Below, in pieces: positions 16,296-26,146 of a stretch of 64,000 nucleotides of DNA (its first letter is position 1; every line of letters begins with the position of its first letter). The stretch is taken from positions 1,302,001-1,366,000 of the forward strand of contig NZ_CCBB010000003.1 in assembly GCF_000613185.1 (NCBI RefSeq), in the 5' to 3' direction. Origin of the DNA: Mycolicibacterium cosmeticum (lineage in GTDB: Bacteria; Actinomycetota; Actinomycetes; Mycobacteriales; Mycobacteriaceae). The notes under the pieces were generated by a model. It made no database searches. It was not told the DNA's origin and saw only the letters and a list, made by a program, of their open reading frames with translations. The position numbers and the translations under genes are program-made.

Positions 16296-19145
16296 ATGAC
16301 CGCTACGGTTGCCGGGCGATCCAGGATCGCACACCTCATCCGGGTGCTGTCGGTGCCACTGGTCATCGGCTGGGTGCTGCTCAATGTCGCCACCAACGTG
16401 CTCGTCCCACCCCTGGAGGAAGTGGGTGAGGCGCACACCGTCGGGCTGAGCTCACAGGACGCACCGGCGATGATCTCGATGAAGCGCATCGGCGCGGACT
16501 TCAAGGAGTTCGACTCCGACAGCAACGCCATGATCGTGCTGGAGAGCGACCAGCCGCTGGGCGCCGAAGCCCACCACTACTACGACGGCTTGATCGAACG
16601 GTTCCGCGCCGATCCGGCCCACGTCGAGCACGTCGCGGATTTCTGGGGTGACCCGCTGACCGCGGCGGGCGCCCAGAGCGAGGACGGCAAGGCCGCCTAC
16701 GTGCAGCTGTACCTGAAAGGCAACCAGGGCGAGACACTGGCCAACGACTCGGTGGCCGCGGTGCGCGACATCATCGCGAAGGACCCACCACCGCCGGGCC
16801 TGCAGGTGTTCGTCACCGGTGGCGCGCCCCTGATTTCGGATCAGCACCACGCCGGCGACAAGAGCATCGCCCTGGTCACCGCGATCACCATCGGCGTGAT
16901 CGCCGTGATGCTGCTGATCGTCTACCGGTCGATTGTCACCGTGCTGCTGACGTTGGTCATGGTGTTCATGGAACTGGGCGCCGCCCGCGGCGTGGTCGCC
17001 TTCCTGGCCTACAACAACATCATCGGGTTGTCCACGTTCGCGGTGAACCTGCTGACGCTCATGGTCATCGCGGCCGGAACCGACTACGCGATCTTCGCAA
17101 TCGGCCGCTACCAGGAGGCACGCGGCGCCGGCGAGGACCGGGAAACCGCGTACTACACCATGTTCGGCGGTACCGCGCACGTCGTGCTCGGCTCGGGGCT
17201 GACCATCGCCGGGGCGATGCTGTGCCTGTCGTTCACCAAACTGCCGTACTTCCAGACCATGGGGGTGCCGTGCGCCATCGGCACCTTCGTCGCGGTCATC
17301 GCGGCGCTGACGCTGGGGCCGGCGGTCATCACCATCGGCAGCCGGTTCGGGCGCTTCGAACCCAAGCGCGCCATCCGGTCCCGCGGCTGGCGCCGGGTCG
17401 GCGTCACCGTGGTGCGCTGGCCGGGCCCGGTGCTGGTGGCGACGTTGGCGCTCGCGCTCATCGGTTTGGTGACCTTGCCGGGGTACAAGACCAATTACGA
17501 CGCGCGCAAGTACCTGCCGCCCGAGATCAATGCCAACATCGGATACCAAGCCGCCGAGCGGCATTTCAGCGCAGCCCGGATGAACCCGGACCTACTGATG
17601 GTCGAGAGTGACCACGATCTGCGCAACCCGGCCGACTTCTTGGTGATCAACAAGATCGCCAAGGCGGTGCTCGCGGTGCCGGGTATCGGGCGGGTGCAGA
17701 CCATCACCCGGCCCAACGGAAAACCGATCGAGCACACCACCATTCCGTTCATGCTGAGCCAACAGGGCGCCACGCAGAAGATGAACGAGAAGTACAACCA
17801 GGACATGTACGCGCGGATGCTCACGCAGATCGACGACATCCAAACCAACATCGACACCATGCAGAGGATGCAATCGGTCACCCAGCAGATGGCCGACACC
17901 ACCCACTCCATGGTGCTCAAGACCACCAACATGACGGTCGACATCGCCGAATTGCGGGACCACATCGCCGATTTCGACGACTTCCTGCGGCCCATCCGCA
18001 ACTACTTCTACTGGGAACCGCACTGCTACGACATCCCGGCGTGCTGGTCGATCCGGGCGGTGTTCGACACGCTCGACGGGATCGACACCATGACCGACGA
18101 CATTCAGCAGTTGCTGCCCGACCTCCAGCACCTCGACACACTGATGCCGCAGATGGTGGCGTTGTGGCCGACGAACATCGAGGTCATGGAAAGCATGAAG
18201 ACCAACATGCAGACCATGTACCAGACCCAGAAGGGTATGCAGGATCAAGGCTCGGCGATGCAGGACAATTCCACCGCGATGGGGGAGGCGTTCGACAAGT
18301 CGCTGAACGACGACACCTTCTATCTGCCACCGGAAGCCTTCAATAACAAGGACTTCAAGCGCGGCATGGGCAACTTCATCTCACCCGACGGCAAGTCGGT
18401 GCGCTTCATCATCAGCCACGACGGCGATCCGGCGACACCCGAGGGTATTTCGCATGTGGACCCGATCAAACAGGCCGCCCGGGAAGCGATCAAGGGCACG
18501 CCGCTGGAGGGCTCCAAGATCTTCCTGGCGGGGACGGCGGCCACCTACAAGGACATGCACGACGGTGCGCAATATGATCTGATGATCGCCGGAATCGCCG
18601 CTGCGTCATTGATTTTCATCATCATGCTGCTCATCACCCGCAGCCTGGTAGCCGCGGCCGTGATCGTCGGCACCGTGCTTCTGTCACTCGGTGCCTCCTT
18701 CGGTATGTCAGTCCTGTTGTGGCAGCACATCCTCGGGCTGGAACTGCACTGGATGGTGCTGCCGATGGCGGTGATCCTGCTGCTGGCCGTGGGGTCGGAC
18801 TACAACCTGCTGCTGGTCTCTCGGTTCAAGGAGGAACTGCACGGCGGACTGAAGACCGGGATCATCCGCGCGATGGCCGGCACCGGTTCGGTGGTCACGT
18901 CGGCTGGCCTGGTGTTCGCGGCGACCATGGCCTCGTTCGCATTCAGCGATCTGAAGGTGATGGCCCAGGTGGGGACGACGATCGCGCTGGGCTTGCTGTT
19001 CGACACGCTGGTGGTGCGCTCGTTCATGACGCCGGCGGTGGCGGCGTTGCTGGGCAAGTGGTTCTGGTGGCCGCAAGTGGTGCGGCCGGCGCATTCGGAC
19101 CGACGGCTGGCGGCGGCCGGGATCGAGCCGGCCGCAGCTCGGTAG
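16296..19145 (+). CDS. mmpL: MmpL-family RND transporter
   Basis: 949 aa from the ATG with GGGAGG 9 nt upstream; ATG 16260 would add 12 residues. MmpL proteins export lipids, glycolipids or siderophores across the mycobacterial inner membrane using the proton gradient. The layout is typical: an N-terminal helix ([12 protein letters not shown]), a periplasmic domain, a block of helices with the proton-relay motif GTDYAIF, a second large periplasmic domain rich in Gln/Met/Asp coiled helices (about residues 480-650), then a second helix block with GSDYNLL. This matches the MmpL4/MmpL5-like group. No mmpS partner lies next to it, so it either works alone or uses one encoded elsewhere. The substrate is unknown. 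Confidence 0.92.
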   Translation: MTATVAGRSRIAHLIRVLSVPLVIGWVLLNVATNVLVPPLEEVGEAHTVGLSSQDAPAMISMKRIGADFKEFDSDSNAMIVLESDQPLGAEAHHYYDGLIERFRADPAHVEHVADFWGDPLTAAGAQSEDGKAAYVQLYLKGNQGETLANDSVAAVRDIIAKDPPPPGLQVFVTGGAPLISDQHHAGDKSIALVTAITIGVIAVMLLIVYRSIVTVLLTLVMVFMELGAARGVVAFLAYNNIIGLSTFAVNLLTLMVIAAGTDYAIFAIGRYQEARGAGEDRETAYYTMFGGTAHVVLGSGLTIAGAMLCLSFTKLPYFQTMGVPCAIGTFVAVIAALTLGPAVITIGSRFGRFEPKRAIRSRGWRRVGVTVVRWPGPVLVATLALALIGLVTLPGYKTNYDARKYLPPEINANIGYQAAERHFSAARMNPDLLMVESDHDLRNPADFLVINKIAKAVLAVPGIGRVQTITRPNGKPIEHTTIPFMLSQQGATQKMNEKYNQDMYARMLTQIDDIQTNIDTMQRMQSVTQQMADTTHSMVLKTTNMTVDIAELRDHIADFDDFLRPIRNYFYWEPHCYDIPACWSIRAVFDTLDGIDTMTDDIQQLLPDLQHLDTLMPQMVALWPTNIEVMESMKTNMQTMYQTQKGMQDQGSAMQDNSTAMGEAFDKSLNDDTFYLPPEAFNNKDFKRGMGNFISPDGKSVRFIISHDGDPATPEGISHVDPIKQAAREAIKGTPLEGSKIFLAGTAATYKDMHDGAQYDLMIAGIAAASLIFIIMLLITRSLVAAAVIVGTVLLSLGASFGMSVLLWQHILGLELHWMVLPMAVILLLAVGSDYNLLLVSRFKEELHGGLKTGIIRAMAGTGSVVTSAGLVFAATMASFAFSDLKVMAQVGTTIALGLLFDTLVVRSFMTPAVAALLGKWFWWPQVVRPAHSDRRLAAAGIEPAAAR

Positions 19146-19175
19146 GCCGGGGCCGTTCGGCCCCGGCCATGCTCG

Positions 19176-19505
19176 CTACGGGCTGGAGCTGATGGTGACG
19201 TGCGGGGTGACCTGCGGGATCTGATCCTCGGACAGGCCGATGCAGGCCCCACTGTCGGCGCCGGTGCACGGAATGCCGTCGATCTCGGGGATGTCCGGGT
19301 TGGCGGCGGTGGTGGTGAAGCCCTCGGAGTCGGGGGAGTTCGGCACCAGGAACGGCGTGCACTGGGTGGTGAACTGGTCTTCTTCTTCACCGCTGTTGCA
19401 GGCCGCTTGGGCGATGGCGGGGTTGATGGTGACCAGGGCGGCCGGGGTGCCGAGGGCGGCCAGGGCGAAGGCGGCGGCTAGCGCGCGCTTGGTCAGGTCA
19501 TGCAT
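19176..19505 (-). CDS. Small secreted protein, Ibp1-like
   Basis: 109 aa. A clear signal peptide (KRALAAAFALAALGTPAALV) ends near AQA-AC at residues 33-36. The mature part is acidic, with four cysteines and the segments GEEEDQFTTQCTPFLVPNSP and DIPEIDGIPCTGADSGAC. This pattern matches mycobacterial secreted proteins annotated as intersectin-EH binding protein Ibp1; the name comes from memory and the function is unproven. It converges on mmpL and is divergent from the DsbA-like gene. Confidence 0.75.
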   Translation of the reverse strand: MHDLTKRALAAAFALAALGTPAALVTINPAIAQAACNSGEEEDQFTTQCTPFLVPNSPDSEGFTTTAANPDIPEIDGIPCTGADSGACIGLSEDQIPQVTPHVTISSSP

Positions 19506-19608
19506 GGGGCGGCTCCTCGTTCTTGAATTAGTCGTCAGGATTGTACGGCTGAGTCACAGAAGCCACACGGGGAACTGTCGGGGTTCGTGGCGCCTGCATG
19601 ATGGGGGT

Positions 19609-20241
19609 ATGAAGCTTCGTGTTCTCGCCGGTCTGGTCCTGACGTTGCTGATGCTGTTCCCCGGGGTGGCATCGGCGTCGGTGGCGGCGCCTTCGGGGGA
19701 CGTCGTGTCGATCGGTGATCCCAACGCGCTGGGGCAGATCGATCTGTACGTGGACCCGCTCTGCCCGTACAGCGGGAAGATGATCCGCGCGCAAGGCTTG
19801 GAGATCGGCAAGCGCATCGAAGACGGGTCGCTGCGGGTGAACCTGCGGTTTGTGAACTTCCTCGAGAAGTACTCGGCCAGTGGCACTTACGACGCGCGGG
19901 CCATCTACGCGGCATTCGTGGTGGCCGGCCAGTCCGGGTCGAGCGATGTGACATGGCGGTTCGTGCAACAGATCTTCTCCGCAGAGCACCAACCGCACGA
20001 GGGTGGGGCGAGCGATCTGTCGAATGACGAGCTGGCAGATCTAGCTGCCGCGGCGGGGGCGCCTGGCTCGGCGGTCGACTTGATTCGGCTCGGCGTGTTC
20101 TTGGGTTACGACCCGCATGCCATTGCCGCGTCCAACCTTGCGGTGTTGCACACGTTCCCCGAGCCCGGGGTGCCGACGGTGGTTCTCGACGGTGAACCGC
20201 TGGACGGCGAGTCGGACTGGTTGGCGCGGTTGCCGGGGTGA
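19609..20241 (+). CDS. Secreted DsbA-like thioredoxin-fold protein with a single cysteine
   Basis: 210 aa. The start is the ATG preceded by ATGGGGGT; a signal peptide follows (KLRVLAGLVLTLLMLFPGVASA). The mature part begins with the thioredoxin-fold strand and active site GQIDLYVDPLCPYSGKMIR and later has the cis-Pro region EPGVPTVVLDG. Homologues in mycobacteria are exported disulphide oxidoreductases with CxxC. Here the motif is C-P-Y-S and no other cysteine is present in the mature protein, so it cannot form the usual internal disulphide. It may be a glutaredoxin-like monothiol protein, an isomerase-type binder or an inactive scaffold. Confidence 0.82.
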   Translation: MKLRVLAGLVLTLLMLFPGVASASVAAPSGDVVSIGDPNALGQIDLYVDPLCPYSGKMIRAQGLEIGKRIEDGSLRVNLRFVNFLEKYSASGTYDARAIYAAFVVAGQSGSSDVTWRFVQQIFSAEHQPHEGGASDLSNDELADLAAAAGAPGSAVDLIRLGVFLGYDPHAIAASNLAVLHTFPEPGVPTVVLDGEPLDGESDWLARLPG

Positions 20242-20727
20242 GGGGGGTGTCTAGTGCCCGGCTCCGAGCGACAAACGAGCGACAGCTGAGTTGTCGGTCT
20301 TTCCGGGCGTCGCTGTGTCGGTACTGCAAACCAGCAAGAATATGTGAGAAGCGTTGCACTGGTGGCGTTGGTCGGCATGGCGGCGCCATGATCGCCTGGC
20401 CGGGGGCCAGAACTGTCACGGACGACGTCGAATGTCATCGCAAGGATCTGTAGGGCGCGCGCAAGATCTGATTCAGCCGCCGACCCACGATGCGATGTCG
20501 TTCACCAGGTTCACACATCTGGCCGGAAGGGGGCTGGGCACAGGTGGTGATCGCAAGTAGCACGCGTGCGCCTCGATGCCGCCGCTGCCGGGCAACGTTC
20601 ACCCAGCACGAATATCGACTTTTGGAGAGTGCGAACAGCTCGTCGACATATCAGTAGGAGCGATGGTGTGCCTTGACCTTTCCTGTGTGCGATATCCTGC
20701 AGATTCTGATGCTGCTAGGTGGGGGCC
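20242..20727. other. 486-bp intergenic stretch without a convincing gene
   Basis: No reading frame here has plausible coding character, and no tRNA, strong stem-loop or repeat was seen. The last about 100 bp should hold the promoter of the type VII toxin module; GGTGGGGG before the ATG at 20728 acts as the ribosome-binding site. Base composition drops slightly compared with neighbouring core genes. Confidence 0.5.
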
Positions 20728-21006
20728 ATGGGGAGCAATCTGGAAGTTGATATCGGTGGCGTGCGGTCCGTGTCGTCGGCGAGCACTGAAATCGCCGCAA
20801 CACTCGCACGTGGTGGCGCTGCGCCGCAGATAACGTCCTCTCGTCGGAGTGACCTCGGGATAGCGGCTCTAGATGTGGCGAGTGGCGCAGTGCGGACGCG
20901 GCAAGCCGATCGGATCGCCGGACAAGCGGCCGATCTTTCGTCGGCGAGTACCCGGTACGCCGCCGCCGATGACGACAATGCCTATGCGCTCGACGAGAAG
21001 ATGTGA
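20728..21006 (+). CDS. EspC/WXG100-like type VII secretion partner
   Basis: 92 aa, small and helical. Near the C-terminus it carries RYAAADDDNAY, which contains the Y-x3-D signal recognised by ESX (type VII) systems. The start ATG has GGTGGGGG upstream; GTG 20719 is an alternative. The gene overlaps the toxin gene by 4 nt (GTGA). In such modules the small protein pairs with the N-terminal helical domain of the toxin and supplies the export signal. Confidence 0.75.
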   Translation: MGSNLEVDIGGVRSVSSASTEIAATLARGGAAPQITSSRRSDLGIAALDVASGAVRTRQADRIAGQAADLSSASTRYAAADDDNAYALDEKM

Positions 21007-22205
21007 GCCCGGCAGCGACACACGCGGCTCTGCCCACCCGTTCTGAAGTAGTGGCCTGGGATACAGCGGACCTCGAGTCCGCCGCTTCGCGGTGGGAAGA
21101 AGCAGCCGCCGCGGCTGAGTCCGCGTTCGATCAGCACCGCCAGAACGTTGCCACTCCGACTTGGGTGGGTAGTGCCAAAGACGCAGCGTTGGGCCGCGCG
21201 ACGGCAGATCTTGCGGTCGTACGCAGACAGGGGGAAGTGCAACGCGAAGCCGCAAACATTGCCGCCCAGGGCGGCGCAGACATTCGGAATGCGCAACGTC
21301 AGGCGGTGGAAGCGATCCAGGACGCTGAGGCCGACGGCTTCCGAGTCGGTGAGGATTTGTCGGTCACCGATGCGCGCCCGGTCGACGTGCAAACTGCGAC
21401 TTCGCGCGCTGTCGCCGCCGCAGAGCATGCCGAGTACATTCGCTGGCGCGCGGAACAACTCGCCCAGACCGATGCATTGGTCGGACGTCAGTTGCAGTCC
21501 AAGGCCGAAGAGCTTGCGGGTATCAGGTTTGAAGGCGAACAGGAGGCCACCGACAACCAAGTGCAGCTTGTCGACGATGAGCTGCCGCTCGGTCCAGAAA
21601 CGGCTGGTGGACCGCCACTATCGGAGAATCGCCGACGGGCGGTTGAGTATTCAGAGAAGTGGGCCGAGGGTTTCAATCCGGACTATGAATCACTCGGCGG
21701 TGGTGACCTGGATTGCACGAACTTTGCATCACAAGTAATGCGCGCGGGCGGATTTGGCGACGTGGGCAACGGGATCGACGACTGGCGCCGCGGCGACAGC
21801 GATGACTGGTATTACCAGAACGAAGGAGCGGTGTTTCCGGGCAACACGTCATCGAAGACCTGGACACTGGCGAAGGAGAACCACAACTTCGTCACCCAGC
21901 ACTCAGGCCGGGGCGACATCGTCGGTGTTGTCCCTACTCCCAGTCGTAATGGTCTCGATCCGCTGGCGCCGTCAAAAGCTGGGTTGCTTCCAGGAGACTT
22001 GATTTACTACAAGGACGCCGACGGCGGCATCAACCACGTCGCGGTATACGCAGGTCAACAGGTCATCAACGGTGTGCCCACCGACGTGATAAATCAGCAT
22101 TCGGGCGGAGTGAAGTTGCACGGTGACTGGATGCCGGACTCCGCGGAGTACACCCACGCGCCTGCCCAGGTCGAATTTGTTCATCTCAGATACCCGGGGG
22201 AGTGA
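21003..22205 (+). CDS. Type VII-secreted protein with C-terminal amidase_6-type cysteine hydrolase domain
   Basis: 400 aa, GTG start overlapping the upstream gene. Residues 1-180 are almost entirely helical and contain W54-V-G56, the WXG turn of ESX substrates. Residues 205-400 resemble amidase_6 domains: GDLDCTNFASQVMRAGGF carries the nucleophile C238, INHVAVYAG the probable His345, and INQHSGGVKLHGDW the third polar site. Such domains cleave amide bonds, possibly in peptidoglycan or cell proteins, and occur as toxins in polymorphic secretion systems. The following membrane protein and lipoprotein may give protection or help in export; which one is the immunity factor is not evident. Confidence 0.82.
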   Translation: MSPAATHAALPTRSEVVAWDTADLESAASRWEEAAAAAESAFDQHRQNVATPTWVGSAKDAALGRATADLAVVRRQGEVQREAANIAAQGGADIRNAQRQAVEAIQDAEADGFRVGEDLSVTDARPVDVQTATSRAVAAAEHAEYIRWRAEQLAQTDALVGRQLQSKAEELAGIRFEGEQEATDNQVQLVDDELPLGPETAGGPPLSENRRRAVEYSEKWAEGFNPDYESLGGGDLDCTNFASQVMRAGGFGDVGNGIDDWRRGDSDDWYYQNEGAVFPGNTSSKTWTLAKENHNFVTQHSGRGDIVGVVPTPSRNGLDPLAPSKAGLLPGDLIYYKDADGGINHVAVYAGQQVINGVPTDVINQHSGGVKLHGDWMPDSAEYTHAPAQVEFVHLRYPGE

Positions 22206-22212
22206 GGCACTG

Positions 22213-22689
22213 ATGGTTTGGTACGGCAGGCACCGACGCCTGGTATGGATCTCCGCAGCCGCTGCTGTCGCGGTGGTGGCCGGTGCGGTGTGGCTGCTGA
22301 CGCTGCCGTCGGACGGTGACGGGCTGAAAATCGGCGATTACGGGACAGACAAGCAACGCGATTGGGCGCAACGACTTGTCACAGGCTTGAACACGCATGA
22401 CGCCGAGCAGGTTCCGGTTCTGCGACTGAACGGGCTGCTATCTGATGAACAGCGAGAGTCGATCGATGCTGTGTTGCCCAGGGCGGGATGCAGCTACGAA
22501 CTTCGATCGGTGACGGATCGCGGTCAGCAGGAAGACCAACAGCTCCCTGGGCTGGCTCCGGCGCAGTCGACCTACCGCTTCGATGCGACAGTCGAGGAAA
22601 GATGTCCGGGCCAGGCGTCGCGCGGTCGGGATATCGGTGTGCTGGCGATCGCCGATATGGGCTACTGGCAGCCCTACTACTTCAGGTGA
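22213..22689 (+). CDS. Single-pass membrane protein of the type VII toxin module
   Basis: 158 aa. An N-terminal membrane helix (LVWISAAAAVAVVAGAVWLL) follows a short positive stretch, so the bulk faces outside the membrane. The outer domain has two cysteines (GCSYELRS, ERCPGQAS) that could form a disulphide. It starts 7 nt after the amidase gene and overlaps the next gene by 4 nt. Its position directly behind an amidase toxin and its outward topology make it a candidate immunity protein; no family is recognised. Confidence 0.7.
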   Translation: MVWYGRHRRLVWISAAAAVAVVAGAVWLLTLPSDGDGLKIGDYGTDKQRDWAQRLVTGLNTHDAEQVPVLRLNGLLSDEQRESIDAVLPRAGCSYELRSVTDRGQQEDQQLPGLAPAQSTYRFDATVEERCPGQASRGRDIGVLAIADMGYWQPYYFR

Positions 22690-23963
22690 ATCAGTTGGGC
22701 CGGCTCGCACAGTGCGTGGCGATCGTCATGGTCGTAGCGGTCGGAGGGTGCGCCCCGTCGGGCGGACCGGAACCGGCCACGCCGATTGTGCCGTTCCTGG
22801 ACAGCTTGCCGCGGCTGACGGATGTACCCGAGCTCACGAGTTTGACTTACCGCGTGCCTGCCGAACGGGGCTTCTTCAAAGATGATGACCGGTGGGCGGA
22901 TTGCGGGCACTATCCCGAAGTGGGCGACCTGTCCGCCGTTGGTGTTCAGGGTGAGTACGAGGCAGCTGTGCCGGGGCACGCCGACTGGCCGACGTTCTTC
23001 GTCCGACTGCGTCCGGCCCGAGACGACGAGAATGTCGCTGCGGAACTGTCCGACTGGACCCAGCGTTGTCCTGGCGGTGAACTGGAAACCCTGAACCCCC
23101 GAATGCCGTTGGGGGCTTCGTTGCTCACACTCACCGGCCCCGGTGTGCGCCGTGCCGGCCCGCCTGCCGTGAAGATCGTGGCCGCGTCGTCGAACGGAGT
23201 CACCTTCGAGGCATGGGCACAAAGTGACTGGCGCGACGGGTTCCGGTTCGAGGTCCAACTCGGATTGTTGGCGCGCAGCTTTCTCCGCGGTGCGACACCA
23301 AGCGCGGTCGCACCTGTCGCGCAGCGGACGCCGGCCGAACTATCGAAGCTGTTCGTGTTTCCGGGGCAAGCCTGGGGCAGGGTGGACATCGCCTACGACA
23401 CGAAACCGGGCGAGCCGCGGCTGATTGGTCCGCCCGACGACGTGTGCCACGACGATCCCTTACGGGCCAGCAGCTACGCCGGGGTGTCGAGCAGTGATCA
23501 GCCCGCCGACCTCGATGCGCTGGTCAAGTACAGCGGAACGCACTCCGACAATGACAGCGATACACCCGTGACCGTCGTCTACCGAGAGCATCCGGGTGTC
23601 GATTCCCTGGCTCGCATGCGGGACTGGATTTCACAGTGCGAATCGAGGCCCTCTGACGTTCCTCCGATCTGTGCGGATGGCGGGGTGAAACCTCAGTTTG
23701 TGCGAGTAGCGCAGACAGTCGAGGATGAGCAGGTCATCGGGTATCGACGGTTCGATCTTGTCGAGTTCGGCGGCGGGCATGCCGGCCATCCCTCCTGTGG
23801 TGCGACTGCTCGTCTGGCGCGTACTGTGCGGGTGGCCGGGCTGTTGGTCCACACCGAAATGGCGGTGGACGCGACCGGCGGACCACCGGACTGGTCGGCG
23901 GCCGTCAAGCCCTTGAATGTGCAAGTTGGCCAGGTCGTCGCCGCCATCCAACACGCGAACTGA
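22686..23963 (+). CDS. Putative lipoprotein of the type VII toxin module
   Basis: 425 aa, GTG start overlapping the upstream stop by 4 nt. The N-terminus is a lipoprotein signal: CVAIVMVVAVGGC with the lipobox Cys at residue 21. The mature part has about eight cysteines and two loosely similar halves, each with a W/C-containing segment (AELSDWTQRCPGG; RMRDWISQCESRP), which suggests an internal duplication. No known domain is recognised. Coupling to the upstream genes suggests an envelope-located helper or immunity factor. Confidence 0.75.
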   Translation: MNQLGRLAQCVAIVMVVAVGGCAPSGGPEPATPIVPFLDSLPRLTDVPELTSLTYRVPAERGFFKDDDRWADCGHYPEVGDLSAVGVQGEYEAAVPGHADWPTFFVRLRPARDDENVAAELSDWTQRCPGGELETLNPRMPLGASLLTLTGPGVRRAGPPAVKIVAASSNGVTFEAWAQSDWRDGFRFEVQLGLLARSFLRGATPSAVAPVAQRTPAELSKLFVFPGQAWGRVDIAYDTKPGEPRLIGPPDDVCHDDPLRASSYAGVSSSDQPADLDALVKYSGTHSDNDSDTPVTVVYREHPGVDSLARMRDWISQCESRPSDVPPICADGGVKPQFVRVAQTVEDEQVIGYRRFDLVEFGGGHAGHPSCGATARLARTVRVAGLLVHTEMAVDATGGPPDWSAAVKPLNVQVGQVVAAIQHAN

Positions 23964-23994
23964 GATGTCGGACGCCGGGCGTAGCGTCCGCGCT

Positions 23995-25138
23995 ATGAAC
24001 GACGGAAGAAGGCGGCGCCAAGCCAAGCAGGCTCGCCGCGATGCGCGGCGCCAGGTCAGGCGTGAGCGACAAGTGCTGCAGCCGACTCTGGCTGACGTCG
24101 TGCGCAAGATACTTGCAGACGGTCCACTGGCGTTACTGCAAGCGATGGGAATCGCGGTGGAAAAGGGAACGCCCGAGGTCTTTTCCCGCTTCAGACTGGG
24201 TGAGTCCACACCGATGAACCTCTCGATCCTCATCGACAACGTCGCCGTTACGCCGGATATCGAGCACACCATGGTTCTGGCGCTGCTCGCCGAACTGTTG
24301 GTTGACAAACCGGCATTGCAGCGGCGATGCCGCCTGCAGGTTGAGTTCCGGGGCGGCCAGTTGCCGGGCCTGGATCAGGGGCCTCCCGCGCACGCGAGTG
24401 GATCGCGCTGCTCGAATCGGGCACGCGCTCGGCGACCGTGACCAACTGCTGCTTGATGTTCGGATCGCTGATCATCAAGAGACTGTCGCCGTCATGATTG
24501 ACCACCTGGCATTCTCCGACGTCAGCGACCTCGGAGCCACACAGGAGTCGTTCGATTGTGCGGTGGCCAACGCCAGAGACCAGGGTGCTCCGGTCGTCGA
24601 GATGGACCTCGCCGACGCGCGTGCCTGGATAGAGCAAGCGTTGGAGAACGTGATCATCCCGCGCTATGACGATTCGAGGCTGGGGTTCCCGGCGGTGCTC
24701 CGCTGGTTGCTCACAAAGCTGCCGACAGGCGGCCAGCAGCGGAAGTCCCCGCGCGACGACTATCGCACCGTATCGGCGGTGTTCGATGCCTTCTTCACGT
24801 CTCCGCAGGGTGCACGATTTGCGCCGCGTGATGAGTATGAGCATCTCCTGGGTGAGATCGTTGACGGAGGGACCGGGGATCCCTTGCGCTGGAGCGAGTA
24901 CCGCGTACGGCGTGCGCTGGACTTCCTTTCGTTCGACGATTGCTGGACCACCGGTGTTCTAGTCGACGCACCCGCCTTGCTCCGGGTCTTCATCCCGATT
25001 GCACACGCGCTCAGTGGGATTCCTTCGGAATTCACCGACCGTGCGCTCTCAGCCATTGAGGAGGCGGAGCCGGCGTTTCGAGAGCGAATGGTCGCGGAGG
25101 CGAAGAGGTGGGATGACGATGAGGATTGGGCGAGTTAG
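23995..25138 (+). pseudogene. Hypothetical gene split by a one-base frameshift
   Basis: Two reading frames add up to one protein. The first (from MNDGRRRRQAKQARRD, about 122 codons) is intact to GGQLP at about 24365. The coherent sequence then continues one frame over as AWIRGLPRTRVDRAARIGHA and on to the stop at 25138 (RWDDDEDWAS). Removing one G from the run at 24366-24368 joins them as QLPAWIRGLP. In the first frame translation instead runs into Arg/Ser-rich nonsense and stops at 24441. The joined product would be about 380 aa with a very basic N-terminus and no recognised domain. It may be a real lesion, a sequencing error or, less likely, programmed. Confidence 0.65.
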
Positions 25139-25308
25139 GCACTTCTTTGACGGCGGAGCCCGGACGGCGGCAGTTCGAATGCCTCAGGTCGTGCCTGACG
25201 TCGTCGGTCGAATGTGTGGCATCGCGTCGGCTGACAAGTCGATCCGGACACACCACGTGAGTAGTTATACGGATGCGCGGACGATGCCCTACGCCGCAGG
25301 GTGGCGGT

Positions 25309-25665
25309 ATGCCCGCCGAGGTCGCCGCCTACACCGCTCGCGAATCGAGCTCCCGCCCAGCCGTTCTCGGCCTGATGCTGTGTTGCTGTTCAGCCCTCTG
25401 CCTCGCCGTGGCTGCGGTGCTTACGCTGACGGTCTGGGGCAGCCCGGAATTCGCCGCCGACTTCGACGGCGGTACCCGTACCGCGCAGGTTTCCACTGAT
25501 GTACGCCTGGCGACCGGGTTACTCATCGGCGGCGTGCTAGGCGCGATTGGCGCCGTCATCCGGGGCGGTGGCCACGTTGTGCGCGCCGTCGGCATTCTGC
25601 TGCTGTTGCTGGTAGCACCGGGTATGGCGATCCTGACGCTGCCCCTGCTGGATTACTACGGCTGA
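25309..25665 (+). CDS. Small hypothetical membrane protein
   Basis: 118 aa; the ATG has CAGGGTGG upstream. Three hydrophobic segments are visible: VLGLMLCCCSALCLAVAAVL with a cluster of cysteines, LATGLLIGGVLGAIGAVI, and VVRAVGILLLLLVAPGMAIL. A short loop between the first two contains DFDGGTRTAQVSTD. No family recognised, and the neighbours give no hint. Confidence 0.6.
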   Translation: MPAEVAAYTARESSSRPAVLGLMLCCCSALCLAVAAVLTLTVWGSPEFAADFDGGTRTAQVSTDVRLATGLLIGGVLGAIGAVIRGGGHVVRAVGILLLLLVAPGMAILTLPLLDYYG

Positions 25666-25740
25666 TGCCATGGGATGTGCCGGAGCCCACACGTCATCAC
25701 CGCCACCGGCGATTAAACCCCAGGCAAACGGGGTATTACG

Positions 25741-26106
25741 GTGCCGCCGGAACTGATACTCCGCTACAGGAACATGGTCCGGCTCATCGTTGAGAACGTG
25801 AAGGAGTGCGGACGGATGATTGCCCAAGTTGCCAGGTCGGGTGCAGTGGTCGGATCGGACGAGCAGCGACTGCTCGCCGCCGCCGAGGGCGTCCTGTTGG
25901 CACTTCGTCGCTACACCCCGCAGGCCGCCGCCGATGAACTCCGGACCGCCGCACGCCGCCACGGTGTTCCGCTGTCGACGATCGCGCTGGCGCTGGTCGA
26001 CCTGGCCTCCTGCCGCCCGGTGGAGGGCACGCCCGGCCCGGCCCACGTTGCCGCGCAAGAGGAATGGGGCGCGTTGCTCGGCAACGCCGAGGCGGCCGCC
26101 GCATAG
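25741..26106 (+). CDS. Small ANTAR-like RNA-binding domain protein
   Basis: 121 aa from GTG; ATG 25774 is an alternative. The C-terminal half (ALRRYTPQAAADELRTAARR, HGVPLSTIALALVDLA) has the three-helix pattern of ANTAR domains: an Ala/Leu-rich helix, x-x-A-x-x-x-x-V-P-L and a hydrophobic last helix. ANTAR proteins bind dual hexaloop RNA structures and stop transcription termination. No sensor domain is attached. A short stem ACCCC/GGGGT (25716-25733) precedes the gene, but two tandem hexaloops cannot be shown. Confidence 0.6.
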   Translation: MPPELILRYRNMVRLIVENVKECGRMIAQVARSGAVVGSDEQRLLAAAEGVLLALRRYTPQAAADELRTAARRHGVPLSTIALALVDLASCRPVEGTPGPAHVAAQEEWGALLGNAEAAAA

Positions 26107-26146
26107 GTCGCGCACGGCCCGGACGCCTACGGGCACAATGATCGCC

